DNA of 64,000 bases from Stagonosporopsis chrysanthemi. Its lineage: Eukaryota; Ascomycota; Dothideomycetes; Pleosporales; Didymellaceae. The stretch spans positions 1 through 64,000 of the forward strand of contig JAFISE010000116.1 of the NCBI GenBank assembly GCA_022560025.1, read 5' to 3'. Position numbers and translations under genes: made by a program. The number at the start of each line of letters is the position of its first letter. Positions within the stretch are counted from its first letter, which is position 1. The notes under the pieces were generated by a model that made no database searches, had not been told where the DNA came from, and was given only the letters and a program-made list of their open reading frames with translations. This document shows, piece by piece, positions 32,706 through 44,789 of the stretch.

Positions 32706-33314
32706 TCAGTCCGACACTGTGCGAACGATCGTGGGCACCGGTATTGTGGTGTCTATAGGTGTGACCGCGTAATAGCGCACACTCGATGTACTCGTACTGC
32801 GTGGCCTCGAGGCTCGTGGAGTCTCCGATGCCGCGCTCAACATCAAAGTGCCCAGCGTGCTGTTGCTGTTCCGACTCGCTGCACTGACGCCGCTACCTGC
32901 ACTCGTAGCGGATACTGGTGCTTGCGTGTTGATATGTAGGGGTAGAAGAGGTGCAGGTCCGGGATTGACGCTCTTGTATGCGGTATCGTGATCTGCATGG
33001 TCGACATACACAGTGACGCTGCTTGCGCGCTCACGGCTGAACATGTTCGATTTGCGCTCGTCGCCTCCCAGCAGGCTTTCTTTCGCGGGAGTGGTCTGAG
33101 CGATCTTCTGGCGTTGACGGTGTTTGTAGACGATAAAAGCTATCCCGGCAAGAGCGAAGCCTAGGAACAGGGCACTGGCAACTGCTGTAAGTGCGATGTT
33201 TGCTGGTTTCCAATAGCTGCCATCCGGCTTTGATGTCGAAGAAGGTTCAGCAGAGAGATGGCTGTCCGCCAGCGTGGGAGCCATGCTGGAAGTTTGTAGA
33301 TACAGAGGTGACAA
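32706..33314 (-). CDS. small single-pass membrane protein
   Basis: 202 residues from the ATG at 33314; the ATG at 33284 (MAPTLADSHLSAEP) is an alternative start. A Ser/Thr-rich N-terminus precedes one transmembrane helix at about 39-61 (IALTAVASALFLGFALAGIA then FIVYK) followed by a basic stretch HRQRQK. The tail is rich in Ser, Thr and Pro. The layout (Ser/Thr-rich head, one helix, basic stop-transfer, low-complexity tail) is common in fungal mid2/WSC-like or unknown proteins, but no Cys-rich sensor domain is present. There may be an unseen upstream exon. I do not recognise a family. Confidence 0.55.
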   Translation of the reverse strand: MSPLYLQTSSMAPTLADSHLSAEPSSTSKPDGSYWKPANIALTAVASALFLGFALAGIAFIVYKHRQRQKIAQTTPAKESLLGGDERKSNMFSRERASSVTVYVDHADHDTAYKSVNPGPAPLLPLHINTQAPVSATSAGSGVSAASRNSNSTLGTLMLSAASETPRASRPRSTSTSSVRYYAVTPIDTTIPVPTIVRTVSD

Positions 33315-35560
33315 GAGGACCGTAGTCAGAGAATGCTGGCGCAGGATGTCTGAAGTCCGTACTGTCGTTATATAAGGCGTAGGCTGGAGGCTGAGTGGCT
33401 CGATAATTGAAGTACGGTATACAAATTACGCCATGCAGAGCTGAAACTCTTGTGAAGTCCGGTATTGGGATCGACTTGTAGTTGCTGTTTTCGAGTAGCT
33501 GATGAAAAGAAAGTTGAAGCGTGATCGCCAGGCTGGAATTATATCATCCCTCAAAATGAGACAGGCGAAGCACGAATTCATCACTTCATAATCGTGGTTA
33601 TGCACTTCAAGGCAGGCGCCCAACTTTACTCCTCTTAGACTGGAATCATGAGGGCTCAGCCTCAACGCTTGTGGGGGAATGGGCCGTCTGATTCATGACA
33701 CTTGAACGCCATTTGCGCCCCTGCTCTTTTTACATGTGGGCTGCGAGTAGCCGAAGAACGTGGACGAATGAGCAAAGGCGTTGCTTCGAATAGGCGACGG
33801 ACTTGATGCAGATGCAGCAAAAGGAGCCTAACTGACGGTGGTGGCACAGGCCAGTGTAAGAAGGCTCTAGCACTGAGTTTGTCTTGTCAGATCGCGAATT
33901 TGCATGCATACAGACCAGTCGCAGTCGCTCGAGGCTACGCGTGGAAGCCACACCTCCTGCATTCGCCAGATCCAGCTGGCCGGCTGAGAGACTGTTCAGC
34001 TCGTGGGACTGTGGATGTCGAATCGACTGCTGTTGTAAAGCCTGTTCGTCTACGGTTGCCATTCTCCACCAAGGAAAGATCTCGATGCATCTTTCTGGGG
34101 GAGACTTGCAATGAATCGACTCTGCTCCAGCGTTGTGCGTTGGGCCCCACGGTGAACGTGCATACAGCCACAAGCACTAAATGAAATGACAGCAACAACA
34201 TGATTCGATGAAAAGGGTAGTTAGCCTTGCGATACCGGGGCTGTAGTTGTGGAATCTGCCTGATGAAGAGGTCGTTGGAAGGCCTGATTGACAATCCTAT
34301 GCAGGAAATGGAATTCATCTTGCCGAAATGACTCTGGTGAAGCAAGAAGTCGGCGAGATGGGTGACGGAAGGCCAGATCCTTCAGCCGCATTACTCATTA
34401 ACATTACGAGTGGCCTGCCTTGCAGTGCAGCAACCCTTTGGCGGCTCTGAAAGTTGCAGGAGGCGATGCAGCAGCATGCGCTGCATAAATATGCGAGAGC
34501 CAACGAATGTAGAGTTGAAGTGAGCATGGCATGGCAGCGATGACCGTCGTGTCGATTGAACCCTTGTTCCTCGCGTCGATCGGCCCCCACTTGCAGTGCC
34601 TATTTTTGTACCTCCACACCGCAAGTGCAGGCTGCGGTCGCGACGGCACGCTCAAGCAACGGCAGCTTTTCCCAAGAACCAGTCAGGTGGTGACATGGTG
34701 CGAGCAATCTATTCCGATATCTCTATTTAGGCTACCAGCAGCCAGGCTGCTGGCTCAATCTAGCCTCGATACGACGAAAGGTGCCAGCCATGCCTGGCTT
34801 GAGACCCAACATGTCTTCTAGTCACACATCTTCCAGCTGATAAGACTCCACTGATCTTCGTCCTCCTTTGTTGTCTCTCCTTCCTGCGAAGATCACATTT
34901 GGCACGTGACCCAGATGTAACATATCTCTCGATTGCGTCTTGAACAGCCAGAGGATCATGGCTTTGCTCGACATGCTTCAAGCAAAAGCTCGAAATGAAC
35001 GGTCGTTCCCATTGCAACGGTGCTAACAGCGAAACCAAGCCCAGCCTTCAGGTACTGGGTATATGGACCTGCATCCACTCTGGGTAGATACATTGCCTCT
35101 CTTGCTCACTCGAAGCTGGGTAATCGTTTGGAACCTCCTGATCGTAAACGACCAGCATGTCACCAAGGTTTCGAGCGCGTTCGTTTTCCTTCACCGTGTT
35201 TAGCCATGCGTCAACAATGTTACATTTCAACGTATGTCAGGAATCGAGGAAGGGAGAAGAGACCCAGAAGCTGTTGAGGGTTTTAGAGGATTAGACAAGG
35301 CAAGTGAAGCAGACATCACAGTAGAGGAATGAAAAAAGGAAAGTGATGTAAGAGGGTCATCGTAAAGCTTCGAAAACGATGTTTTTGTGTATATTATGGT
35401 CTCTGATTGGTGGCACGATGCTGCTTGTGCAATGCCAGGTATGCAATGGAACTCCCGTAGATGCAAATGATATGACAATAATGCAAAGGCCCGGTTTCCT
35501 ATGTGGCGGGCTTACCAAGGATTGCGAGTGTAGACCCTCTTGTTCTCCAACAATGCATAT
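33315..35560. other. intergenic, no gene seen
   Basis: About 2.2 kb with many short overlapping frames, none above about 150 codons and none recognisable. The last 300 nt are probably the 3' UTR of GLE1. Confidence 0.5.
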
Positions 35561-37264
35561 TTAGTTTAGGTACACATCCTTTTTCTTCCACTGCTCTTGG
35601 AACACGCTGATGATGCCTGCAGCGTCCTTGCAGCGCTCTGGTGCGCGCGCGGGGAGGTCAACAACGGCACGTCTCAGCACGCCTCTGGCTTGTACACCGT
35701 AGTGCTGGAGGAACTTCTTGTAGAAGTCGCGCAACAACCCGTTCAGGATGGCGAAGTGGCCTGGGTACAGGTCTGCGGGCGGGGTGTTACAGACGTGGAC
35801 CACGCAGCGCCAGTACTCGGACATTGGCAGTGCTGGGGCTTTTCCGAACGAGCGTAAGGACATTGCAGCGAAGCCGGCTGAGAGACCGCGGATGCGCTGC
35901 ATGTAAATTTCACCTGTTGCGGGTTGCTTGTCGATTGGCATCCAGCCTAGGCGTTTTTGGCCTTCCACAGTGTTCATGTTGCCGCGGATGCCAAACATGA
36001 TAGGACAGAGGTGATGCATCTTAGCGAGGAGGACGTCGATGAGGGAGATTCCCTTCCACATGTACTTCGGGTCCGCAAACAAACTGGCAGCGATCAAGCC
36101 GAGTTCTTGGATGATGCGGCCGTCCTCGCTTGAAGCTTCTTTTTCGAACTGCTTGAGCAAGAATTTCTCAAACATTATCCACATGTAGAGAAGGAAGGCT
36201 GGATATTGAGCCTCAGCTTCGTTGGCAAGGGGCGGTATTGTCTGATTGACAAGGAAGGGGCGAATGTCGACCATTGGGCCTGGGGTGTTGACCGCAATGT
36301 CGAAGGATTCTGCTCGCAAGCTCTTGATGGCTATCTGGCTGGTCGCGCGTGCAACGTTGATCTGCCCAAGCTTGAGGCGCAAATTTCGTCGCGCATTGCC
36401 AATGGGCTCCTTGAGCGGCTGACCGGCCTTCTTGTTCTGATTCCAGAATGTGACTCGGAACTCTTTCATCCGTTTGTGTAGTTCCAGGTACTTTGTGTGT
36501 AGGTTGTTGATAGCATCGTTCGGTGCTTGCGTTGCGGCAGGGACTTTCACCGCAGCCGTGGGCTGCACCGCAACGGTGGGTGCCGCTTGTGACTGTGGTT
36601 GTTGTGCCGCTTGCTGTGCTGTTTGTTGGACTCGAGCTTTCTCTACAGCACCTGCTGCCTCCTTAGCTCTCCGGTCTGCCTCCTCCTTTTCCTTCCGCTG
36701 TCTCTCTGCGGCCGCCTCCTGTTCCTTTTGCGCTTTATGACGCGCCTCGGCCTCTTGAAGTTTTCTTTGATGCTCTGCCGCTTGTTTCGCGATCTCTTCT
36801 TCCCGCCGATGTGCTTCGAGTTGCCGCCTTTGGGCCTCTGCTTGCTGCTGAGCCTTCTCCCGCTGGAGCTGCTCGATCGCTCGCTGCTGTTCCTCCTGAC
36901 TTCGCAGACGCGCCTTCTCTTCCTCTAAAGTCAGTCTCTGCAGCTCCAGTTCTGCGCCCCTCCGTACTTTGGCATGCTCCTCGGCAGCTCTTGCAAGCTG
37001 TTCTTCGTGTAGCCTTGCGCGCTCTGCAGCAGCTTGGTCGAGTTGCTCGTTGAAGTTGCGGTCAGATATGCTGAGCTTCAAATTAAACTCGAGCTGCATT
37101 TGCCGGGAGGGGCTCTCGTAAGGGTCCCGTGCGACTGATGCTCGGTTGTTGCGAGATCCATTTCGAGTAGGCGATTGTCGTATCGGCGAGCTCTCGATGA
37201 TACTCGAGCCAAAAGACGCCCGTGTGTGCATACTCGAGGATGACGTGCCCGATCTAGCGGGCAT
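35561..37264 (-). CDS. GLE1: mRNA export factor Gle1
   Basis: 567 residues from the ATG at 37264 (MPARSGTSSSS). The frame stays open 55 codons further up to 37429, but that part looks like 5' UTR. The N-terminus is short and Ser-rich. Residues about 70-225 form a long Glu/Gln/Arg/Lys-rich coiled coil (AAAERARLHEEQLARAAEEH and following). The C-terminal half is the Gle1 helical-repeat domain: NNLHTKYLELHKRMKEFRVT, RRNLRLKLGQINVA, FLLYMWIMFEKFLLKQFEKE, RLGWMPIDKQPATGEIYMQR. Gle1 binds the DEAD-box ATPase Dbp5 with IP6 at the cytoplasmic face of the nuclear pore and stimulates mRNP release; it also acts in translation. Length fits fungal Gle1. Confidence 0.92.
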   Translation of the reverse strand: MPARSGTSSSSMHTRASFGSSIIESSPIRQSPTRNGSRNNRASVARDPYESPSRQMQLEFNLKLSISDRNFNEQLDQAAAERARLHEEQLARAAEEHAKVRRGAELELQRLTLEEEKARLRSQEEQQRAIEQLQREKAQQQAEAQRRQLEAHRREEEIAKQAAEHQRKLQEAEARHKAQKEQEAAAERQRKEKEEADRRAKEAAGAVEKARVQQTAQQAAQQPQSQAAPTVAVQPTAAVKVPAATQAPNDAINNLHTKYLELHKRMKEFRVTFWNQNKKAGQPLKEPIGNARRNLRLKLGQINVARATSQIAIKSLRAESFDIAVNTPGPMVDIRPFLVNQTIPPLANEAEAQYPAFLLYMWIMFEKFLLKQFEKEASSEDGRIIQELGLIAASLFADPKYMWKGISLIDVLLAKMHHLCPIMFGIRGNMNTVEGQKRLGWMPIDKQPATGEIYMQRIRGLSAGFAAMSLRSFGKAPALPMSEYWRCVVHVCNTPPADLYPGHFAILNGLLRDFYKKFLQHYGVQARGVLRRAVVDLPARAPERCKDAAGIISVFQEQWKKKDVYLN

Positions 37265-38998
37265 TGCGCGTGCGGGGGTCGGGGGTCGAGCGACAGGTGA
37301 GCACGTAAAAGCGTGGTTGGTCCTGTGAAAGACGCGCCAAAGGTTCAAAGTATGCCCGAAACAAAGCTCCGAGACGCTACGCTGCAGGCTCACGTGATTC
37401 GGCGTACCCCTGTCCGTACCCGACCCCAACGTTGGCCAACAAAGCGGCCCGCGTCCGCAGTCGAACGTTGATTGTTTCTGTCCTAGGGTCTTCGTTGTGG
37501 TGCACTGCTTGGCGGGAGCTTCAGACGTCTACACATGGCGCTCAGCACGATCACGGCCATAACGTCATTGCGCAAGCGGAAAATGGCGTCTTCAGTGCGC
37601 CTGGTTCTGGAGGTTCTCAGCACGCGCCAAGCGGCGCTCTCGAAGGATCGAGGCTCAGGGCAGCTGGTGTGACGGCGCGCTTCCAAAGATACGCTTTGCT
37701 TTAGGCTAGCGAGCATCAACACGGGCGGTTGTCAGTATTGAGAGCACTAACGTTCATCCTGCCACAGGCTGCGACAGAGACGAGTCAAGTCATCAGCAGG
37801 CACTCTGTAAGCTTCTGGCCGCGCTCTGCTGTCAATGTTGGTAGGCAGGCTCAAGCGACTACAGGTGCCTAGGCAGTTTCACCGATCCATCCATCACATC
37901 GAACGTGCAGGACGCACTGTGCAAGAGCCACCGTTGCGAGAACGCCCTCGCTCGACAAGGCTGCCCGGCCACAATTCTGCAGCCAGGTCGCCATCGAGGT
38001 CGGCTGCCACGCGGGGCCGAGCAATGCAAACACGAACGTTCTCGCGGGTGGCTTTGTCGTGTGGTCATGTTCGTGCTGGATCGATCCTCTTAGCTGCTTT
38101 TGAAACATGAACACCAAACGTTGCTTCACATGGCCGTCCTGCGACGGCACGCTGCCGACCATATAGAGCGGGCGGTAGCGACGCGTCGACAGCGTCTCCT
38201 CCTGCTCCCCTTCATTATTGCTTCCAAGTATTGTTCCTCGGCGCTGCTCGACTCTGCGCAGGTGACGTGACGTACGTCCGTGTTAGCACTCGTTTGCGGA
38301 CTGGACGAGCCGATCGCGTCCAGTTGGGACTGGCCCCAGCTGTCCGCCAGAGCCATACTAGGCGGCCCAGCGCCCTCACCCTCCCGCAGCATCTCACGGC
38401 TGCCCTCCCACAATTCTCTCTTGCACTCCTGCGCCCGCTCGCTCCCTCTTTCGAGCATTCACTCCTCCCCATTTGCGTCACTCGTGACATACGGCCCTGC
38501 TCTAGGGAAACCGCACTCCTTGTCCACGCCGCCGCCCCTGCACTCGATCCTTATCAACCGGGCCAGCTAGGCCTTGTCTGCCCTGCACTCTGCACTCTGC
38601 ACTCTGCACGCCTCACAGCCTTTGCCCGTCACTTGCTGAGCTCGCCGCCTACCAGCATCGCCTACTCAGCATTGCATTGCCTGCGCCCGCTGTTTGTCCC
38701 GCACGTAGCCCAGCATGTAAGTGTGCTCCCCGCTAGCTCCCAAGCACTTGACCCTGCAGCTTGCAGCTCGCAGCGCTCCCCGCCTCAGCATGCAGCATGC
38801 AGCCTCTGTTGCCGCCTCCATCGACCGACCACGCCCGCCTTGCAGCTTTGATATTGACGCCTGCCAGATCACCCCACAAATACTTTTGCGAGACTCATTC
38901 GTGTCCTCAACGGCCTCGACTGGCTCGACCGTCACTTCTGTGAACAGTACATACACCACAACAGCAGGCCTTGAGCCCCCTACACAACACATTTAGCA
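37265..38998. promoter_or_regulatory. divergent region GLE1 / SSD1, with long CT-rich leader
   Basis: About 1.7 kb between divergent starts. The 750 nt before SSD1 are strongly pyrimidine-rich with several upstream ATGs, consistent with a long 5' UTR; introns within it are possible but none is claimed. Confidence 0.45.
38583..38610. repeat. 7-nt tandem repeat (ACTCTGC)
   Basis: About four tandem copies of a 7-mer in the leader region of SSD1. Confidence 0.85.
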
Positions 38999-41900
38999 AT
39001 GGACCAGCAGCAGCAGCAGCAGCAGGGCCAGCAAGGGCCAATGGGCCCTGCCGGCCGCCGCCTGCACATTGCTCACCGCCGTAGCCCGTCTGAGCTGACG
39101 CCGCTGATGAGTTCGTGCTCCCACCCCTCTCCTCCAAGCCTGGCTGACACACCCGCGCAGTGGAACAACTCGCTATTGCACAGCAGATCGAGGTTCTCCA
39201 GCAGCAGCAACAGCAGATCGCCGCAACGCATCAGCAGTATGTGAACATGGGCATGATCCAGCCACAGCAGCAGCTTGGCAACTTCCAGATGCAGCCCGGC
39301 CAGATGGCGAACCTGTCGCCCCAAGTAAACAACTACCAGTTTCAACAGCAGATGGGTCAGCAGCACCTCGGTGTTCCCATGCACACACCCGGCCAGCCTG
39401 GCCCCCACCGCCGCAACCAGTCTGCCCTTCCTAACGTTGGTATGGGCCCGCCCCCCGCTCCTTCCTCCGGCGCGTCCGGCTTCGGCGACTTTGGTCAGCA
39501 GGGCAACCAGGGCCGAGAGAACGTCAACCCTCGTGGCCGCGGGGGTGGCGCCGCTGGCTCCGGACACACAAGAAGACACTCTTTAGCACTTTCTGATGCT
39601 AAGAAGGCAGCAGAACTGGCAGAATCGAAGAGAAAGACTTCTGGCTTCCAGTTCCCTCTGCCTTCAGCTGGTGGAAGCTCCAACCGTGACGCGAGTCCTG
39701 GTGGTGCTAGCACTGGCGAGCAACCCTCCGCACGTGGCGGTCGCGGCGGTCATGGACGCAGTCAGAGTATGGCTGTCGGACGTGGCGGCGGTAGCGCTGG
39801 CCGCGGTGGACCCGCATTCTCCTTCCCACAGGTGCCCGCCGACTCGAGCACATCGAGCAATAACAACGCCCAGAGCGGACAATCTGACTTTCAACGCCGT
39901 GGCAGCGCGGGTCACGGCCGCAGCGCATCGCGCAATTTCGAGGGCAACTGGAGACAGCCTCAGAACAACCCTCCACAGCAGTCTACTCAGGAGAACCAGG
40001 CCCAGAACATGGGTAACTTCAACATGAACCAGACTGCCAATGCCGCTCCTTTCCAGCCCGGACACCGTACCCGCGGTTCAGTCAACCAGTCCGTTGGCTC
40101 TCTCGGCAACTTCCAGTACCCTGGCCAGCCCCAGCTGGTCGCCCCTGGTGTCCTCCTCCCCCAACAGATGCTTGCCCAGGGTCTCAACCCTCTCCAGATC
40201 GCCCATCTCCAGGCACTGCAGGCGCAGCAGCTGCAGGGCGGTGGCTTTGGAGGCCTTGGTGCTAGCCAGCATGCACAACCTCAGATGGGCATGCAGCAGC
40301 AGCAGCAGCAGCAGCGCAAGACTCTCTTTACTCCTTACCTCCCCCAGGCTACTTTGCCTGCACTACTTGGCGATGGCCAACTTGTCGCCGGTATCCTTCG
40401 TGTCAACAAGAAGAACCGAAGCGATGCTTACGTCACCACAACTGACCTGGACGCCGATATTTTCATTTGCGGCAGCAAGGACAGGAACCGTGCTTTGGAG
40501 GGTGACTTGGTCGCCATCGAGCTCCTGGATGTTGATGAAGTGTGGGGTCAGAAGCGTGAGAAGGAAGAGAAGAAGAAGAGGAAGGACAACGCGGACCCTC
40601 GCGGCGGTAGTATTGCCGTGAATGATGCCACGACTCAGCCTGAGGCGGCTGGAGAAGGTGGCATCCGCCGACGTGGAAGTCTGCGCCAGCGACCTACCCA
40701 AAAGAAGAACGACGATGTTGAAGTCGAGGGCCAGAGCTTGCTTCTCATGGAGGAGGAAGAGATCAATGACGAGCTGAAGCCTCTGTACGCCGGTCACGTT
40801 GTCGCAGTCATCGAGCGTGTTGCTGGACAGATGTTTTCTGGCTCCCTTGGACTTCTGCGCCCTAGCAGCCAGGCTACCAAGGAGAAGCAAGAGGCTGAAC
40901 GCCAGGCTCGCGAGGGCAACAACAGCCGTCCTCAACCCGAGCGTCAAGAGAAGCCCAAGATTGTATGGTTCAAGCCTACAGACAAGCGTGTACCTTTGAT
41001 CGCCATTCCTACTGAGCAAGCGCCCAGGGATTTCGTCGAGAAGCACCAGGAATATGCTGATCGTATTTTCGTTGCATGCATTAAGCGCTGGCCCATCACC
41101 TCGCTGCATCCCTTCGGTACATTGGTCGAGCAGCTTGGTGTCATGGGTGATCCCAAGGTCGAAACCGACGCTTTGTTGCGCGACAACAACTTCGGTCCCG
41201 ATGATTTCTCCGATGCAGTTATCAAAAACGTTGGCTTTGACGACTGGTCTGTCGCCAATGATGGCGAGGAGGCAATCGAGGCACGCCGTGACCTCCGTGG
41301 CGAAGAGACGTTCACCATCGACCCCAACGGCAGCAAGGAGCTCGACGATGCCATTCACTTCAAGTACCTTGACGATGGCCATGTCGAGATTGGTGTACAC
41401 GTTGCTGATGTCGCACACTTCATCAAGCCAAACTCTCTTGTCGATCGTGAGGCGAAGAAGCGCGGAACAGGTGTCTACCTGATGGATCGCTCTGTCAACA
41501 TGTTACCTTCCCGTTTGTCCAACGAGATCTGCTGCCTTAGTCCTGGCGAAGATCGCTACACTGTCAGTGTAATCTTCAAGGTCGACCCGAAGACCGGTCG
41601 CGTATCAGACGATGAGACCTGGGTTGGCAAATCCATTATCAAGAGCTCTGGCAAGCTGTCGTACGAAGAGGTCGACTCTGTTATTAGCGGACGCGATGAT
41701 CAGGTGACAGCGGCTCGTGCTAAGGACATCAAGACATTGCACCAGGTCACGCAGCGATTCCGTCAGGCTCGTTTCGGCGACCGTACCGTCGACATCCAGC
41801 CTTTGCGTCTCATGTATCAGCTCGACGACGAGAACGTTCCTGTGGAGGCAAACATCTTCGACTCTTCGCCAGCTCACGAGTGCATTGAGGAGCTCAGCCA

Positions 41901-43201
41901 TCTCGCGAACAGCTTCGTCGCAAAGAAGATCCACGCAGCTCTACCTGAGAAGGCTCTCCTACGTCGCCAAGCTCCCCCCAACCCTCGTCGCCTGAACACC
42001 ATCGCCGAGCGTATGACCGCAATCGGCTACGACATCGACACCGAGAGCAGTGGCACGCTCCAAAACAGCTTGTTCCAGGTCGAGGACAGCGATATTCGCA
42101 AGGGCATGGAGACACTCGTCATCAAATCTATGCCTCGCGCCAAGTACTTTGTCGCGGGCAAGGTACCTGAGGACCAATACGCTCACTATGCTCTTAACAT
42201 TCCCCTGTACACACACTTCATGAACCCATCTCGCCGCTACGCCGATATCGTCGTGCACCGCCAGTTGGAGGCCGCTCTCTCCAACGGTGCTATTGAGTTC
42301 ACCGAGGACATCGAGGTTCTGACCAAGACTGCGGAAATGTGCAACACCAAGAAGGATTCTGCACACGCCGCTCAGGAGCAGAGCGTCCACATCGAGGCTT
42401 GCCGCAAGATGGATCGACTCAGCCAAGAGATCGGTGGTGACCTCATTGCTGAGGGTATTGTCATCTGTGTATACGAATCAGCTTTTGATGTCTTGATCCC
42501 TGAATGGGGTTTCGAGAAGCGTGTCCACTGTGATCAGCTTCCTCTCAAGAAGGCCGAGTTCGACAAGAACAAGCGTCTTCTGGAGCTGTACTGGGAGAAG
42601 GGTGTCCCCTCTTCCGCTTTCGTTCCTGAGGATGAGAGGCCGAAGCATGGCTCAATCCGGGCCTCCAACGCCGCAGCTGCTGCCCGTCACGCCGAGGCGG
42701 CCAAACAGCGTGCTAAAGAACAGGAAGAGGCCCAACGTCGCCAGATGGACACTGGAACAATGTCCACAAATGAGGTTGACGCTCTGTTCGACGATGACGA
42801 TGATGATTCAAGCGACCTGAACTCCACTATGGCCGGTGTGTCATTGAACCCGACCGGCGCCGACCGACCGACCCAGAGCATGCCCCCTTCGCCGACCAGG
42901 GGTCTCTCTGGCCAAGCGCCGCAGCGCACGAACTCAGATTCGAAGCTCTCAAAGAGCGCCAGCGAGGCGCCCGAGGCCAAGCTGTCGAACAAGGAGAAGT
43001 ACCTCAGCTGGTTTGCTCTGCGCGAGGAGAACGGCGACTACATCCAGGATGTGCGGGAGATGACACGTGTGCCTGTCATCCTTAAGACTGATCTCACCAA
43101 GAGTCCTCCGTAAGTTACAGCATACACCTACCAATTTTTCATCTGCTGATATACCTTCCAGTTGCCTAACCATCCGTTCGCTGAACCCGTACGCTTTGTA
43201 A
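38999..43201 (+). CDS. SSD1: Ssd1 RNA-binding protein (RNase II-like)
   Basis: Three exons, 38999-39110, 39161-43109 and 43162-43201, encode 1366 residues. Intron 1 (50 nt) joins SELTPLM-MEQLAIAQQ; intron 2 (52 nt; GTAAGT, CTGAT, TCCAG) joins TKSPP-CLTIRSLNPYAL, the usual Ssd1 C-terminus. The first 370 residues are Gln-, Gly- and Arg-rich and disordered. Cold-shock-like domains follow (LPALLGDGQLVAGILRVNKK; ADIFICGSKDRNRALEGDLV), then an RNB domain near 745-1060 (EETFTIDPNGSKELDDAIHF; GVHVADVAHFIKPNSLVDRE; HFMNPSRRYADIVVHRQLEA). One canonical acidic position of the RNase II site is Glu (KELDDA), in line with Ssd1 being a non-catalytic RNA binder. Ssd1 controls translation of cell-wall mRNAs, under the Cbk1/COT1 kinase in yeast. 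Confidence 0.94.
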
Positions 43202-44789
43202 GCGCATTCGTTCACCACTCATCGGTACATGACAAGAACGATTATGTGGTAACTTCGTTCGGAAGTGCGAACGTTACCGTATCTGTCAACATTGCTTGAA
43301 GGGAAATCGCATAGCGTGGATATAGTTAAGTTGTGTTGGCACAAAATCAGATGGTTGACGAATCTGTATTGTTCATGTGTATGGGTTACGCGACCGTGTC
43401 ACGGGATATTTACAGGAGGTCCAATTGATCCGTTAGTAGTGTATTATCGTATTTTTTCATTGCACCTTCATCATTGCTGTCTGGGTTTTGCTTTTGAGTT
43501 GGTGTCGAACGATTACAGACTGACACTTAACAAAACCACAACGGAGGCGTCGGATAGCGAGCAGCCCATTGGCTTCACGAAACCGAAACAAGTTGGACAT
43601 GCTGCACACTCCGGTATCTTTGACATCCTTGGGCGAGTGTCACACTCGGCTACTAGGGAGGTGACACTCTGCCGGCATCTGCGCCGCACGTTGATGGCTA
43701 GGGCGGTGCTCGAGCTGATTTGCGACTCCTTAGGAACAAGACCCTTGGTAATAGCTACCCGCAAAGCTTGTGCTGGCAGTCGTTTCTTCCGGCCAACGCA
43801 TTGCCTCAGGCATGAAGACCGTTATGACAGGGTGATGCTAGGTACTTGGCAGCTGTCTTGTGGGTGTTTTGGTTGTGCGCGATGGATGCTCGCCTGCCTC
43901 ATACTCCACCACCACATCTCCAGCTTCGCCAGGTTCAATGGCAGCGCAATATGTCCTCCGCATTGCTTGCTGCGAGCGCGCAGATCATTCTTCGAGCCTG
44001 TCTAAAAGAACTTGTCGAGAGCACGTTTTGAAACGTTTGAAGGGGCTATCACCGACGCTGCACGAATCGCGTTCGCAGGCTTGAGAGGTTGAGTGCCTCA
44101 CGCAATTGCTGGTGAGCCACACTTGAAGCCCACCGGATAGGCTAGTCGCCGCCATTGATCACAATGCGCTCTCAGGTGCGTCCAGAATTCGTCATGGGCG
44201 GCTCTGTCGCCTCCGTGCAGCCAAGTGTGTGATGTTGGTGCTCACACGGTTTCATCGCGAGGTTTTCGCGTCGCAGCCCCCCGACCTGCAACACCTCACG
44301 CGTCCAACACCAACCCCAACACAGCCATACGGAATAGTTCAGCGGCTGCTACAGCGCGAGCAAGCAGTGCCCTGGCGATCAATGGGTCGACGAGCCAAGG
44401 CTAAAAGCTTCAATCGTTACGGATCCGGTAAGCTGCTCCAGCATGTGGACGGGATCGCTCAGCCCGCCCCTCCGCCATGAGCTCTGCATCCGTCCTCCGA
44501 ATCTACCATGGTGTCTCAGATTTGCTAGGAGCTGCGAAGTCTTGTATAAGGATCATTCGCTTCCCATCTCTGTTTCTACCGAACGTTTCTGTTGGACATC
44601 AACTGCAAGGCTTCCATATCTCTGTACCTAATACTTACGACATTCCTTACGGTCTTCTTCTACCGCGTCCCTGGCTGGACTTTAAGAGATATATTTAATA
44701 TTCGAATTCAAAGCGAGACTTTGCTGGCCGTCGATCCTTACGAATCTATCTTCTCAACGACAACAAACAACTACTTAATTTCCACCAAT
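43202..44789. other. intergenic; one 246-codon orphan frame
   Basis: Contains the SSD1 3' flank and the rds1-like promoter. A plus-strand frame at 43265-44005 is open for 246 codons but shows no recognised domain, many Cys and His, and no compositional bias typical of the genes nearby. It is probably chance. Confidence 0.35.

Noticed and set aside
40363..41418. 351-codon minus-strand frame inside SSD1
   Set aside because: Antisense shadow of the strongly biased SSD1 codons.
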